A DNA stretch of 64,000 nt from Arthrobacter sp. Hiyo8 (GTDB lineage: Bacteria > Actinomycetota > Actinomycetes > Actinomycetales > Micrococcaceae). The notes under the pieces are model-generated. The model saw nothing but the letters and a program-made list of their open reading frames with translations. It was not told where the DNA came from and did not search any database. The position numbers were made by a program, and so were the translations under genes. Shown in pieces: positions 29,945 through 38,726 of this stretch. How positions within the stretch are numbered: the stretch's first letter is position 1; the number at the start of each line of letters is the position of its first letter. The DNA is taken from the NCBI GenBank assembly GCA_001549895.1, contig AP014719.1, forward strand, positions 4,340,001 through 4,404,000, read 5' to 3'.

Positions 29945-29960
29945 TTGATCGCATGATCAA
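29945..29960. promoter_or_regulatory. Inverted repeat between aguA and its TetR regulator
   Basis: TTGATC-GCAT-GATCAA, a perfect 6-4-6 inverted repeat in the 100-bp divergent intergenic region. The position suits a TetR dimer controlling both promoters. Confidence 0.6.
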
Positions 29961-29991
29961 CAACAGGAAAACTACTTTAGACTGTTGTGTG

Positions 29992-30656
29992 ATGTCAAGC
30001 ACCATACAGAAACGCGCTGCGCGGAAGACGCCGGCCGAACGCGCGGCCGAAATAGCCGAGGCCGCCAAGGAAATAGCGCTTGAGCAGGGGCTTTCCGCCA
30101 TTACGCTGCGGAACGTTGCAGCGCGGGTAGGGGTGGCCTCGGGCCTCGTCGCGCATTATCAGCCCAACGCGGAGGCCTTGGTGGCGGGGATCTTCTCGAC
30201 CATCGTGGCGGCGGAGACCGAGGAGGTTGCCGGCCTTCTGGAGGCGCAGCCGACTCCCTTGGAACAGCTCGGCATGCTCCTTGAAACGCTCATGGACAGC
30301 AGCCGCCTGGACGTCACAGCCATCTGGGTGGAGGCGTGGACCCTGGGCGCCGGAACGAGGCGCTCGCAGCCTGCGTCCGTGAGCAGATGGATGCATGGCA
30401 GGCCGTGGTGCAGCGCGTGGTCGAGGCGGGGATCGACGCCGGTGAGTTCGACACGTTCGACGCTCCGTCTGTGGCCTGGCAGATCCTGGGCATGGTGGAC
30501 GGACTGAACGCCCAGGCGCTGGTGCGCTGGGATGGCGTCAGCGACCGCGGAACGCACCTGGCCCGCGCAGTGGAGGGCATGGTGGGTGCGGCCCGCGGTT
30601 CGCTGTTGCCGGGCGGCGTCCAGCACACCGGGATGATCCCAAGTCCGGATTCCTAG
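29992..30656 (+). CDS. TetR/AcrR-family regulator (frameshifted)
   Basis: The N-terminal helix-turn-helix AITLRNVAARVGVASGLVAHY is preceded by a basic segment RKTPAERAAEIAEAAKEIA. The C-terminal ligand domain contains MLLETLMDSSRLDVTAIWVEAW. One break near 30346 (GGGG read as GGG) shifts the remainder, which ends at 30656. Corrected length is 221 residues from ATG 29992. The last codons overlap the convergent rbsK stop. It resembles BetI/PaaR-like regulators and probably controls the divergent agmatine deiminase-amidase pair. Confidence 0.85.
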
Positions 30657-31492
30657 TTCGGCAGGTAGTGTTCCAGCCGCGCGAACTCCGGTTGCGAAAG
30701 CTCGCTCCCGACGGCGGCGGCGCCCACCGCGCAGGCTGCCGCGAGGCTGCTTTCCTCATCGAGGCCGGACGAGAGTGCGAGGACGAGCGCCGCGCAGAAG
30801 GCGTCACCGGCCCCCACGCAGTTGACGACGCTCGTCCTCGTCGCGGGCGCATGGGCGGTCTTGACCCCTTGCGCGTACATCGACGCGCCGCCCGCACCAT
30901 ACGTCACGGCAACGCGTTTGGCGTTTCGAAGCTGGGGGATGAGCTCGTACTCCGACTCGTTGACGATCACCAGATCGCACCGTTCAAGAAGCGCTGCCGG
31001 GAGTGCCTGTGCCGGGGCCGCGTTGAGGGCGAAGAACCCGGTGGTGCGGCGCGCGGCTTCCAGTACGGTTTCGACGGCGATCTCAAGCTGTGCGAGTACC
31101 GGCCCGCCATCCGAGAAATCAGCGCGCTCCAGCGAAACCATGGCGTTGGCTCCAGGAGCCACGGCGATCTGGTTTTCGCCCTCGCTGTCGATCACGATCA
31201 ACGCGGTGCCGGTCGGCGCTGAAACCTGCTCCACTGCCGAAGTGTCAACCCCTGCCCGGTCCAGGGCCTCCGTCAGAAGCCGGCCATCCGGATCCGCGCC
31301 GACTGCGCCCACCATGCGGGCGGCACCGGCGAGCCGGGCAGCTGCCGCGGCCTGGTTGCCTCCCTTTCCGCCGGGCTGGCGGGTGAGCGTGCCGCCGCCG
31401 ATGGTTTCACCGGGGGACGGCAAGCGATGGACGCGGCACGTGAGATCGACGTTGAGGCTGCCGACAACAGTGAGCGTGCTGGGGTGGGGCAT
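30653..31492 (-). CDS. rbsK: Ribokinase
   Basis: PfkB-family kinase phosphorylating ribose. The N-terminal signature VVGSLNVDLTCRVHRLPSPGE is followed by the glycine-rich sugar site QPGGKGGNQAAAAARLAG. The C-terminal ATP/anion-hole signature CVGAGDAFCAALVLAL has the catalytic aspartate. The 279-residue protein starts at ATG 31492; the frame is intact. It is the last gene of a four-gene salvage operon. With the nucleoside hydrolase upstream it would trap the released ribose as ribose-5-phosphate. Confidence 0.9.
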   Translation of the reverse strand: MPHPSTLTVVGSLNVDLTCRVHRLPSPGETIGGGTLTRQPGGKGGNQAAAAARLAGAARMVGAVGADPDGRLLTEALDRAGVDTSAVEQVSAPTGTALIVIDSEGENQIAVAPGANAMVSLERADFSDGGPVLAQLEIAVETVLEAARRTTGFFALNAAPAQALPAALLERCDLVIVNESEYELIPQLRNAKRVAVTYGAGGASMYAQGVKTAHAPATRTSVVNCVGAGDAFCAALVLALSSGLDEESSLAAACAVGAAAVGSELSQPEFARLEHYLPN

Positions 31493-31538
31493 GAGTTGTC
31501 CTTCGGGTGGTGCTGGATTGCGGGGTCGGGTTTCCGGC

Positions 31539-32032
31539 CTAGTGCCAGAAGCCACGGTGGACTTCTGTCGCCTCGGGAAGCGGAACCGGGCCGGTCACGG
31601 CGACGGTGTTGCCGCCGTGGGCAAGGACTTCGCGGCAGGGCAGGTCAAGGGTGGGCACGCCCGACTGCTCGGTGACGATCGAGGCAAGGTCCTTCTCGGA
31701 CAAGGCATAGACCACGCGCCCGATTCCCGCCCAATAGATGGCACCGGTGCACATGGCACACGGTTCGGTGCTCGTGTACAAAGTGCTGCCGGCCAGTGCC
31801 GCGGCATCGAGTTTCCTGGCGCTCAATCGGACCAAATTGGTCTCGGCATGCCCGGTGGGATCGTGTTCCGTGTTGACGGTATTCATGGCTTCCACGAGGG
31901 TTCCGTCCGGGGCCAACAGGAGTGCACCGAACGGGTGGTCGCCGCGATCCCGGCAGCCCGCGCGAGCGAAATGGCGCGGTGCAGGAACTCAAGGTCGGCC
32001 TGGCTTGGCTTGGCGGGTAACGAAGTGTTCAT
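31539..32032 (-). CDS. Nucleoside/guanine deaminase-like protein (frameshifted)
   Basis: Cytidine-deaminase-fold zinc enzyme. The zinc ligands and catalytic glutamate are in GHAETNLVR and STEPCAMCTGAIYWAG. The N-terminal part (MNTSLPAKPSQADLEFLHRA) reads in another frame until about 31953, where GGGGATCGC is expected but GGGATCGC is present. Corrected length is 164 residues. The short form with HAE/PCxxC resembles GuaD-type guanine deaminases more than tRNA deaminase TadA, consistent with the purine salvage neighbours. The exact substrate is uncertain. Confidence 0.82.
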
Positions 32033-32043
32033 CAAAAGCCGCT

Positions 32044-33019
32044 TCAGTTCGCTGCCGGCAGGGACAGGATCCGCTCCAAGAGGTGTGCCGCGGCGTCGCC
32101 CTTGACGGACAGCACAACCCGCGATGCCCGGTCCGGCACCTCCCGCACGCCGGCGGCTTCGCCGTCGAGCCGCTCACAGCGGGTCTTGCCGTGGGCCTCA
32201 CCCTTACTCGTATCCACGGAAATTCCAACGTACGGGGCGTCGTCGAGCTCGAGGGCACCCACGGCGATTGCGGCCGCCAGCGGATCGTGGAGGGCGGCGC
32301 AGTGTTCACCGAAAATCGTGTTGTAGAAGGCGAAGTACTGGACGAGCATGCCCGACAGTGCGCTGGCCACCGGATGTCCGGCAGTTCCGAGCGCCGCACG
32401 ATGGGCCTCATCGAAGCGGTGGTTCATGGTGACATCCAGGGGCACCAACGTGACCGGCCAGTCGGCTTCCATCACTGCGGCCGCGGCCTCGGCGTCGTTG
32501 AAGATGTTGGCCTCGGCGACGGGGCTGATGTTGCCCGGCACAAACGCGGCTCCGCCCATGATCGTGACATCGCGGACGAGTGCCGGGAGGTTCGGGTCCA
32601 GCTGCAGCGCGAGGGCCAGATTGGTGAGCGGGCCTACGGCGATGACGCGCAATTCACCCGGATACTCGTTGGCGAGCCGCACCAGCATCTCCGCGGCAGT
32701 CTCTGATTCCACCGTCAGTCCGGCGTCTTCCAAGGTGATCCGCCGATGCCGTTCTCGCCGTGAACGTGCGGCGCCCCGCCGTCGAACGTCCCATGAGGGG
32801 ATCGTGGGCACCCACGGCAACCGGGATCCCGGCCCGGCCCGCAGCATGGAGCAGATTCAAGGTGTTGACGGCCCCGGTCGCGGCGCTGACGTTGCCGCTG
32901 ACGGTTCCGATCCCGGCCAGCTCCACCTCTGGGCTCGCCAGGAGATAGGCGATGGCCAGGGAATCGTCGATGCCGGTATCGCAATCGAGGTAGAACGGCT
33001 GCGGTGTGGTGGTGGTCAT
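32044..33019 (-). CDS. Nucleoside hydrolase (frameshifted)
   Basis: Cleaves ribonucleosides to base and ribose. The calcium-binding family signature DCDTGIDDSLAIAYLL is at the N-terminus. VGPLTNLALALQLDP, DVTIMGGAAFVPGNISPVAE and AEANIFNDAEAA follow, typical of the IunH/RihB family. Two breaks, near 32795 (GGGG read as GGG) and 32742, are corrected to give 325 residues. The start ATG 33019 overlaps the stop of the upstream MFS gene (ATGA). Base specificity cannot be read by eye. Confidence 0.9.
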
Positions 33020-34487
33020 GGTGCTCCTTCGGGTTTTGGTGACGTGGGTTCGGGCTTAAGCATGGCGGCGACGGCGGCAGGTGCCGCTGCGGCGCTCGCA
33101 GCGACAGGGCGGAGGATCAGGGAAGCAGCAAAAGCCGCCAGGGCGAAGCCTGCCGAGATCCACAGGGCAGTTTGGTAACCGGCGATGGTTCCAGCGGCGA
33201 CGGCGGGTGCGACGACGGCGATTCCCACACTGGCTCCGATTCCAAAGCATGCTCCATTCAGGCCGGGCACGGAACCGGGCGCCGATTTGGGTGAATTCAG
33301 CACAGCGATCCCGCTGACGGTGCTCTGGAACTGGCCGAGATAAAGGACTCCCATGATGATCAGCAAGGCGAAGACCATCCAGCGGTCCGCGGCAAAGATT
33401 GCCACCGCGACTGCCGCGACGACGATCAGCCCGCTGCTGATCCGCAGGGCCTTGAACCAGCCGATGCGCTGCGCGAACCAGCCGGAGAACACCGCAGCGA
33501 GCACACCCACGAACGCTGTAGGCGTCAGGTACAGGAGGGCTGACATCGAGGCGGACAGTCCGTATCCCGCGTGTGCGTCCTGGCTGAGGAGGATCACGGT
33601 GAAGTTCAACGCCGAGAAGATACCGCCAAGGGTCAGCACTGTGCTCGCCAAAACCGGCCATACCTGGCGGGATCGCAACTGTTCGATGGCGATCAGGGGA
33701 CGCGCAACCCTCTTTTCCACGGCCACGAACGCCAGCCCGGCAATCACGGCGCCGGCGAGATATCCAAGGGTCCAGATATCGCCCCATCCGGACGTGGAAG
33801 CCTGTCCGATCAGGTTGCTCAAGAGAACCAGGAACGTGCCCAGGGTGCCCGCGCCCCACCAGTCCATGCGTCCTTCCCGTGTCCGGGCGGCCCTTTTCGG
33901 GACGACGACGGCGACCAACACGATCGCCAGCACGCCCACACCGAGGACAAGGACAAAGAGGAACTGCCATCCGATCGTGTCGGTGATGAAACCGCCCAGG
34001 AAGCCGTCGAGTCCGCCGATGCCGCCGTTGACCGCCGAAATGACGCCGACGGAAATGCCGAAGAGGCGTTTGCTGAAGCGCTCGGACAGAAGCAGGAAGG
34101 AAATGGTGAACGTGGCGCTCGTGGCACTTTGCAGGACACGGCCCACGAGAAGAATGGTCAGGTTCGGCGCCCACAGGCATAGGACCGTGCCGCACAACAT
34201 CATCGAGAGGACGATCAGCAAGGTGCGGCGGCGTCCCAGGAAGTCGCTCCATCGCGAAAACGCCATGCCCAGGACGGCGCCGGTCAGGAAGAACAGCGAC
34301 TGGACTTTGGCCACGTTTTCGGTGGATTCCTGGAAATGGGCGGCCATGGCCGGGAGGGCCGCCGAGAACAGGCTGGCGTTGAGCTGGTAACTGAGGATCG
34401 AAAGGATGAGCGTGGCGATGAGGACGGGCACTCGCGCTGCTTTTCGCCGAAGGGGAGCCCTGCGGTGCTGGTGGCTTGGGTGGTCAT
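33016..34487 (-). CDS. MFS transporter, probable nucleoside importer (frameshifted)
   Basis: A 14-helix-type major facilitator protein, about 490 residues. Helix 1 is VLIATLILSILSYQLNASLF, the loop 2-3 motif AFSRWSDFLGRRRTLLIV is clear, and the C-terminus is Ala/Pro rich. The first 11 codons (MTTQATSTAGL) read in a different frame; one missing C near 34456 explains it. It leads the operon with nucleoside hydrolase, deaminase and ribokinase, so nucleoside uptake is the natural guess. It is divergent from a GntR regulator. Confidence 0.85.
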
Positions 34488-34583
34488 GGACAAACTTCCT
34501 TGTTTGAAACAAAACGGCTTCTGGGGGCGGCTCGATGCAGGTGTGGCGCAGAGCACAGGATGGCTTATATGTGCATCATACAC

Positions 34584-34598
34584 GCTTGTTATACAAGC
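34584..34598. promoter_or_regulatory. Inverted repeat between MFS operon and GntR gene
   Basis: GCTTGT-TAT-ACAAGC, a perfect 6-3-6 inverted repeat in the 159-bp divergent region. GntR/HutC regulators favour short AT-centred palindromes of this kind, so it is a good operator candidate. Confidence 0.6.
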
Positions 34599-34646
34599 TC
34601 GGAATACCCATCGCGTAAACTCTGAACATCGACGAAGGGAGCCATC

Positions 34647-35432
34647 TTGGACCGCAGTGCTGAAGCCGTTCTTTCGGAGCCGTTGGATGCTACGGCCAAC
34701 ATCCCGCTCCGTGTTGCCGTGTACTCGCGCATCATGAACGCCATCAGGGCGGGGCATTTCCCTGTTTCCTCGCTATTGCCTTCGGAAACGGACCTGGGTT
34801 CGGCAATGAAGGTCAGCCGGACAGTAGTCCGTGAGGCGCTCATGCTCCTCGAGGAAGACGGCTATGTGCGGTCCCGCCGGGGCATTGGACGGTTTGTGGC
34901 CACGCGCCTGCCGCGGGTCGGCCTGGAGCGGATCAGGCCCATGGAGGAGACTCTCGCTGAGGCCGGATCCGCTATCCAGGTCAGCCGGACGCAGCACGTA
35001 CTGCACCCGTCGTCGTCGGTGTTTACCGCAGAGCCCCTCGGAATCCGCGAAGAGGAGCCCTCCTGGTTCTTCGAGAGCGTCCTCAGACGGGACGGCTCTC
35101 CTATCGCCTTGGTCCAAGAGCACGTCGCAAGCGAGGGGGGTCTCATCGATCGTGACCCTGAAGCGGCACGCGCCATTGTGGACGACGTCGGGCGCGAGGC
35201 CACGCTGCTGGCTAACTTGATCTCGGCTATTGGCCCGGCCTTTGGTCCCGGCGAGACCGACATCGCAGCAGGCACCCCGGGCGTCGCGCGCGGCGAGCTG
35301 CTTGAGCTGGATGCCCAGGACCCGGTGCTGATCCTGACCCAGACCGTGGAGCACTCCGGCCAGGTCGTCTACCTGGCCAAGACACTGGTCAACACCGGAG
35401 TGGTCCAGATCGGAATCATCCAGGGAACCTAA
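34647..35432 (+). CDS. GntR-family (HutC-like) transcriptional regulator
   Basis: Winged helix N-terminus IPLRVAVYSRIMNAIRAGHF with LPSETDLGSAMKVSRTVVREAL, followed by a C-terminal UTRA-like effector domain (EEEPSWFFESVLRRDGSPIALVQEHV). The 261-residue protein starts at TTG 34647 with GAAGGGAG upstream. The frame is intact. It is divergent from the nucleoside salvage operon and probably represses it until a nucleoside or sugar phosphate binds. Confidence 0.88.
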   Translation: MDRSAEAVLSEPLDATANIPLRVAVYSRIMNAIRAGHFPVSSLLPSETDLGSAMKVSRTVVREALMLLEEDGYVRSRRGIGRFVATRLPRVGLERIRPMEETLAEAGSAIQVSRTQHVLHPSSSVFTAEPLGIREEEPSWFFESVLRRDGSPIALVQEHVASEGGLIDRDPEAARAIVDDVGREATLLANLISAIGPAFGPGETDIAAGTPGVARGELLELDAQDPVLILTQTVEHSGQVVYLAKTLVNTGVVQIGIIQGT

Positions 35433-35442
35433 CGGGCGGGCA

Positions 35443-35508
35443 CCCAACTGACTCGCAGTAGATGTCGTTTTGAGGGCCTATAACGACACCTGCTGCTAGT
35501 CAGTTGGG
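35443..35508. repeat. 66-bp imperfect palindrome between convergent genes
   Basis: Outer arms CCCAACTGACT and AGTCAGTTGGG, and inner arms TGTCGTT and AACGACA, fold into one long hairpin around GAGGGCC. It fills the gap between the convergent GntR and SDR genes. I recall similar palindromes as dispersed intergenic repeats in Arthrobacter, but only one copy is in this window. It may serve as a bidirectional terminator. Confidence 0.7.
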
Positions 35509-35536
35509 ACTTGCGGGGCGAGGGTGGCCGTGGGGA

Positions 35537-36316
35537 CTAGTTGGCTGGGCGGACGGCTCGTCCCGCGGCTGCGATTACCAGCTTCTCCGGGAGCAGCTTG
35601 ACGGCCACCCGGGCAACAAAGGAGTTGAGCCGGCCATCCACGACGCTCGGCTTGTTCCCGCGGATCGCGGACATGGCGGTGTCCACCACCTGCTCCGGGG
35701 TCCGCAAGGATCCGGCGGCTGCTGCCTCGCCGGCGATGTCAAAGAAGGGTGTGTCCGTAGCCCCCGGGCAAACGGCAAGGACCTTCACGCCCGTTCCTTG
35801 AGTCTCCGCCCACAGCGCTTGGGTGAAGGAGAGCACAAACGCCTTCGTCGCGCCGTAGATGGCCATGTGGGGTATCGGCTGGAATGCGGCCGTACTCGCG
35901 ATGTTGATGATGGCCCCCGAGCCGCGCTCAGCCATACCAGGCAAGTAGCGTGTGCTGGTACCGACCAAGGTGGAGCAGTTCAACTGGATCTGTTCGGCGT
36001 AGCGGTCGGCGTCCGCTTGGACGACTTGTCCGTGTGTTCCGAATCCCGCGTTGTTGACCAGGATGTCCACTGTGAGTCCCAGCGAATCGGTGGCGAGCTG
36101 GAGTTCCTTTGCGGAGTCCGGAAGGCTCAAGTCCATGGCAAGGACGGTCACTTCAGTGCCGTGCCGGCGGAGTTCAGCCGCAAGCGCGTCAAGTTTGTCC
36201 TGGCTGCGCGCAACCAGGATCAAGCGTGCGCCCTCAGCGGCAAGTCTGCGGGCGAAGACCGAACCAATGCCCGTAGAGGCTCCAGTGATGAGGGCTGTTT
36301 TGGCTGAAATGTTCAT
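35537..36316 (-). CDS. Short-chain dehydrogenase/reductase
   Basis: Classical SDR of 259 residues. The NAD(P) site is TGASTGIGSVFARRLA; NNAGFGTHG follows; the active site has serine in INIASTAAF and YGATKAF (Tyr-x-x-x-Lys). The frame is intact. The start ATG 36316 lies downstream of an ARE-like palindrome, in the same direction as the upstream TetR receptor. In Streptomyces butyrolactone clusters a ketoreductase reduces the 6-keto group of the signal precursor, so this enzyme may have that job. That assignment is from context only. Confidence 0.88.
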   Translation of the reverse strand: MNISAKTALITGASTGIGSVFARRLAAEGARLILVARSQDKLDALAAELRRHGTEVTVLAMDLSLPDSAKELQLATDSLGLTVDILVNNAGFGTHGQVVQADADRYAEQIQLNCSTLVGTSTRYLPGMAERGSGAIINIASTAAFQPIPHMAIYGATKAFVLSFTQALWAETQGTGVKVLAVCPGATDTPFFDIAGEAAAAGSLRTPEQVVDTAMSAIRGNKPSVVDGRLNSFVARVAVKLLPEKLVIAAAGRAVRPAN

Positions 36317-36342
36317 TTTCTTCTCCTACGTTCCGACTGTTA

Positions 36343-36364
36343 ATAAACTGACTGTGCGGTTTGT
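36343..36364. promoter_or_regulatory. ARE-like palindrome upstream of the SDR gene
   Basis: Two 11-base half-sites, ATAAACTGACT and GTGCGGTTTGT. They match the published ArpA half-site GG(T/C)CGGT(A/T)(T/C)G(T/G) at 8 and 9 of 11 positions in opposite orientation. The site is 27 bases upstream of the SDR start. Confidence 0.5.
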
Positions 36365-36407
36365 TTTTTGCCCACGAGTCGAAGTCTCAGGCTCGTGGCC
36401 TGCTGCA

Positions 36408-37024
36408 TTACTGGCTGGAAATGAACTGCTGCTCGAGGAATTGCAACAGCAGGTTCGCGCGTCTCTCGAAGGCATCGAGATCTTTGGGGTCAAGGGCATC
36501 GGTGACCGACTTCAACCCGTCGAATGCGGCCACGATAACCGTTGCCGCGTCGCCGGGATCGCCTGAAAACGCCAGGACGCCGCTTGCGCGGCCCTTTGAA
36601 GGATGCCGGCCACGAGATCCACCCATGCGGCCAGGGGAGAGGCGCCACCGGGGTGCTCCTTCGTGGATGCCAGTTGATTCGCCAAATGCACCACGCCCCA
36701 CGCGGAAGAGTCGCTCAGGACTGTTCTGACCATGAACTCCCCGAGGCTGCGCAACTCCTCCAGCGGGTTGTTCTTGCTCAGAATTTCTTCTTGCACGCGA
36801 CGCAGCCAACGTGACTTTTGCTCGTCGACGACGGCCTGGGCCAACATTGCTTTCGAAGAGAAGTGGAAGTAGATGGCTCCCTTCGTGAGCCCGACTTCGC
36901 GGATGATGTCGTCCATCCGGGTCTGCTCGAACCCCTTGCGCGCAAAAACGTCCGCGGCAACTCGAAGGATCTCATTCCGTGTGGCCGCGCCCTTGGGCGT
37001 ACTGCCTGTGTCGCCGAACTCCAT
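36408..37024 (-). CDS. TetR-family gamma-butyrolactone receptor homologue 1 (frameshifted)
   Basis: The DNA-binding domain has ATRNEILRVAADVFARKGFEQ and VGLTKGAIYFHFSSKAMLAQ, the pattern of ArpA/ScbR-type receptors. A tryptophan in SPLAAWVDLVAGIL lies where the ligand-pocket tryptophan of ArpA falls, judged by eye. One break near 36594 (GGGG read as GGG) moves the C-terminus (GRASGVLAFSGDPGDA to QFISSQ). Corrected length is 205 residues. It is divergent from the afsA homologue, with a strong ARE-like site 12 bases upstream of its start, implying autoregulation. Confidence 0.82.
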
Positions 37025-37035
37025 ATTGCCACGTT

Positions 37036-37057
37036 ACAAACCGACCAGTAGGTATGT
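37036..37057. promoter_or_regulatory. ARE-like palindrome between receptor 1 and afsA
   Basis: Half-sites ACAAACCGACC and AGTAGGTATGT. The first is a perfect match to the inverted ArpA half-site consensus and the second matches at 9 of 11 positions (20 of 22 overall). It lies in the divergent promoter region, close to the receptor gene. This is the strongest of the three sites in the locus. Confidence 0.7.
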
Positions 37058-37185
37058 CAATCTGGGTAGTTCGCCGGCTTCGATCATCCGATGGGCACAG
37101 CGTGCCGATAGGATTTGGTCGTTTAATAAGGGCGCAACAGTAGCGATCGCTGCTCTGGCAGATTTTGGGAGGAGTGGGGGACCCA

Positions 37186-38071
37186 ATGCGCGATGAAGCG
37201 CTCTTCGAGGCTTCCGTCAAGCGGGAGCTCGTTCATAAGCGCTCCGTTTCGGAAGTCTTCTTGACTGACTTTGTCCAAACAAGTTCAAGGCGGTTCATTG
37301 CGGGAGCGCAGTGGCCGCGATGGCACGTTTTTTATGGGTCGCCGGACGGTTCGCCTGATTCGGCGCTCATGGCTGAGACATTGAGGCAGGCGGTAATCTT
37401 CATGTCCCATTTGTGCGGAGTGCCCTTGACCCACAAGTTCCTCATGCCGTACATGAGCATCTCGGTAGAAGCCGCGCTCCTGGATCCCTTGGTACCTGCG
37501 CAAGTTGCGGTCGAACTTGACGTGAAGGATATGAAGCTCAGTGGAGGGCAGTTGTCCGCCCTGACTGTCACTGCTCGGTTCGTTGTTGACGGCACTCCAT
37601 CGGGGAAGGGGCCGCGGCGGCCCGCATTGTGAATCCTGCGACGTACCAGCGATTGCGCGGGGCGGTCCCCACTGTATTGCCGGCCGCTGGAGAAGACTTG
37701 CTGGCGTGTGCCGACGTCGGGCATGCCACCCAGCGGAACGTGATGCTCGGGCCAAGCTCGCGCCCCTTCGTCTGGCCGCTGCGGGTTGACCCAACCCACC
37801 CCATCTTCTTTGACCATCCGCTGGACCACGTCCGGGAATGCTCTTGGTGGAGGCCGCAAGGCAGGCTGCGCGCGCAGCGTGTTCCCGGCCGGATGTCGAT
37901 TTTGCCCTGTTTGAGGCGGAATTCATGAAGTTGGTTGAGTTCAGCTATCCCGTGGATGTTGTTGTGACTCGACTCGAATCACATGCCGCCCATGGTGTGA
38001 TGAGAGTCCGGTTGTTGCACGAAGAAGAGACTCTGATGTCCTTGTTGGCTCAGGTCAAAACGCCGCATTGA
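37186..38071 (+). CDS. AfsA-family gamma-butyrolactone biosynthesis protein (frameshifted)
   Basis: AfsA/ScbA proteins condense a beta-keto acyl group with dihydroxyacetone phosphate to start butyrolactone or butenolide hormone synthesis. The N-terminal hotdog domain reads VHKRSVSEVFLTDF and later MPYMSISVEA. The second has the hallmark FDHPLDHVPGMLLVEAARQA. Breaks near 37590 and 37830 (each CCC read as CC) split it into three frames. The corrected 295 residues equal the family length. ATG 37186 has GGGAGGAG upstream. It is flanked by two receptor-type TetR genes. Family identity is secure; the product is unknown. Confidence 0.88.
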
Positions 38072-38072
38072 C

Positions 38073-38677
38073 TCAGGGCGTCCCTGGCCTTGCGGGTGGC
38101 TGGGCATTAATGCCGGCATCATGAAACCCCACATGTCGTCAATCCTTTTGAGAACGTCGCGCCGTTCTGTCAGCACGTTGGAAACCATCTGGACGCCCGT
38201 GAAAGACGCAACCAAATACCGTGCGAAGTCTGCGGCCTCGACCTCGGGCCGCACGTCACCGTCCAATTGGGCTTGGCGCGTCAGCATCTCCATGGTGGTT
38301 ACCCAGTCCTGGTAGGGACCTTTGACGTCTCCATTGAACGCCGAAGCTTCGAAGGTCAGCCGGATTCCGGCCCGGACGATTGGCTCATCGAGTAGCTGTT
38401 GGCCGAATGTCCGGCACATGGCGATCATGGTCTCGAGCGCTGGCAGTCCCGCGGCGGCGATCTTCTCCCCGGCGACACGCACGATGTTGTGCTGTTCGGC
38501 GATGACAGCAAGCGCCAGGTCTTCCTTCGATTTGAAATGGAAATAGAGCGCGCCTTTAGTGACCGAGGCGCGCTCAGTGACGTCGCTCAGGCTTGCATTC
38601 CCGTAACCGACCTCTTCAAAGATCGACGCTGCACCCTCGATGACTGCCGTTCGGGTGGCTTTGGCACGTTGTTGCAT
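38073..38677 (-). CDS. TetR-family gamma-butyrolactone receptor homologue 2
   Basis: Helix-turn-helix ASLSDVTERASVTKGALYFHF with KSKEDLALAVIAEQ is typical of ArpA/ScbR receptors. A tryptophan in GPYQDWVTTMEML sits in the expected ligand region. As written the frame continues to 37979 through the end of afsA. Restoring one C near 38077 gives a stop at 38073, convergent with the afsA stop, and 201 residues. The start given is ATG 38677; an in-frame ATG lies at 38728. It is divergent from the epimerase gene. It could be a second receptor or a pseudo-receptor. Confidence 0.8.
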
Positions 38678-38726
38678 GATCCGCGTGGAGACCTCTCCGG
38701 TTTCTGCGTCCGGGATACTTGAGTAC

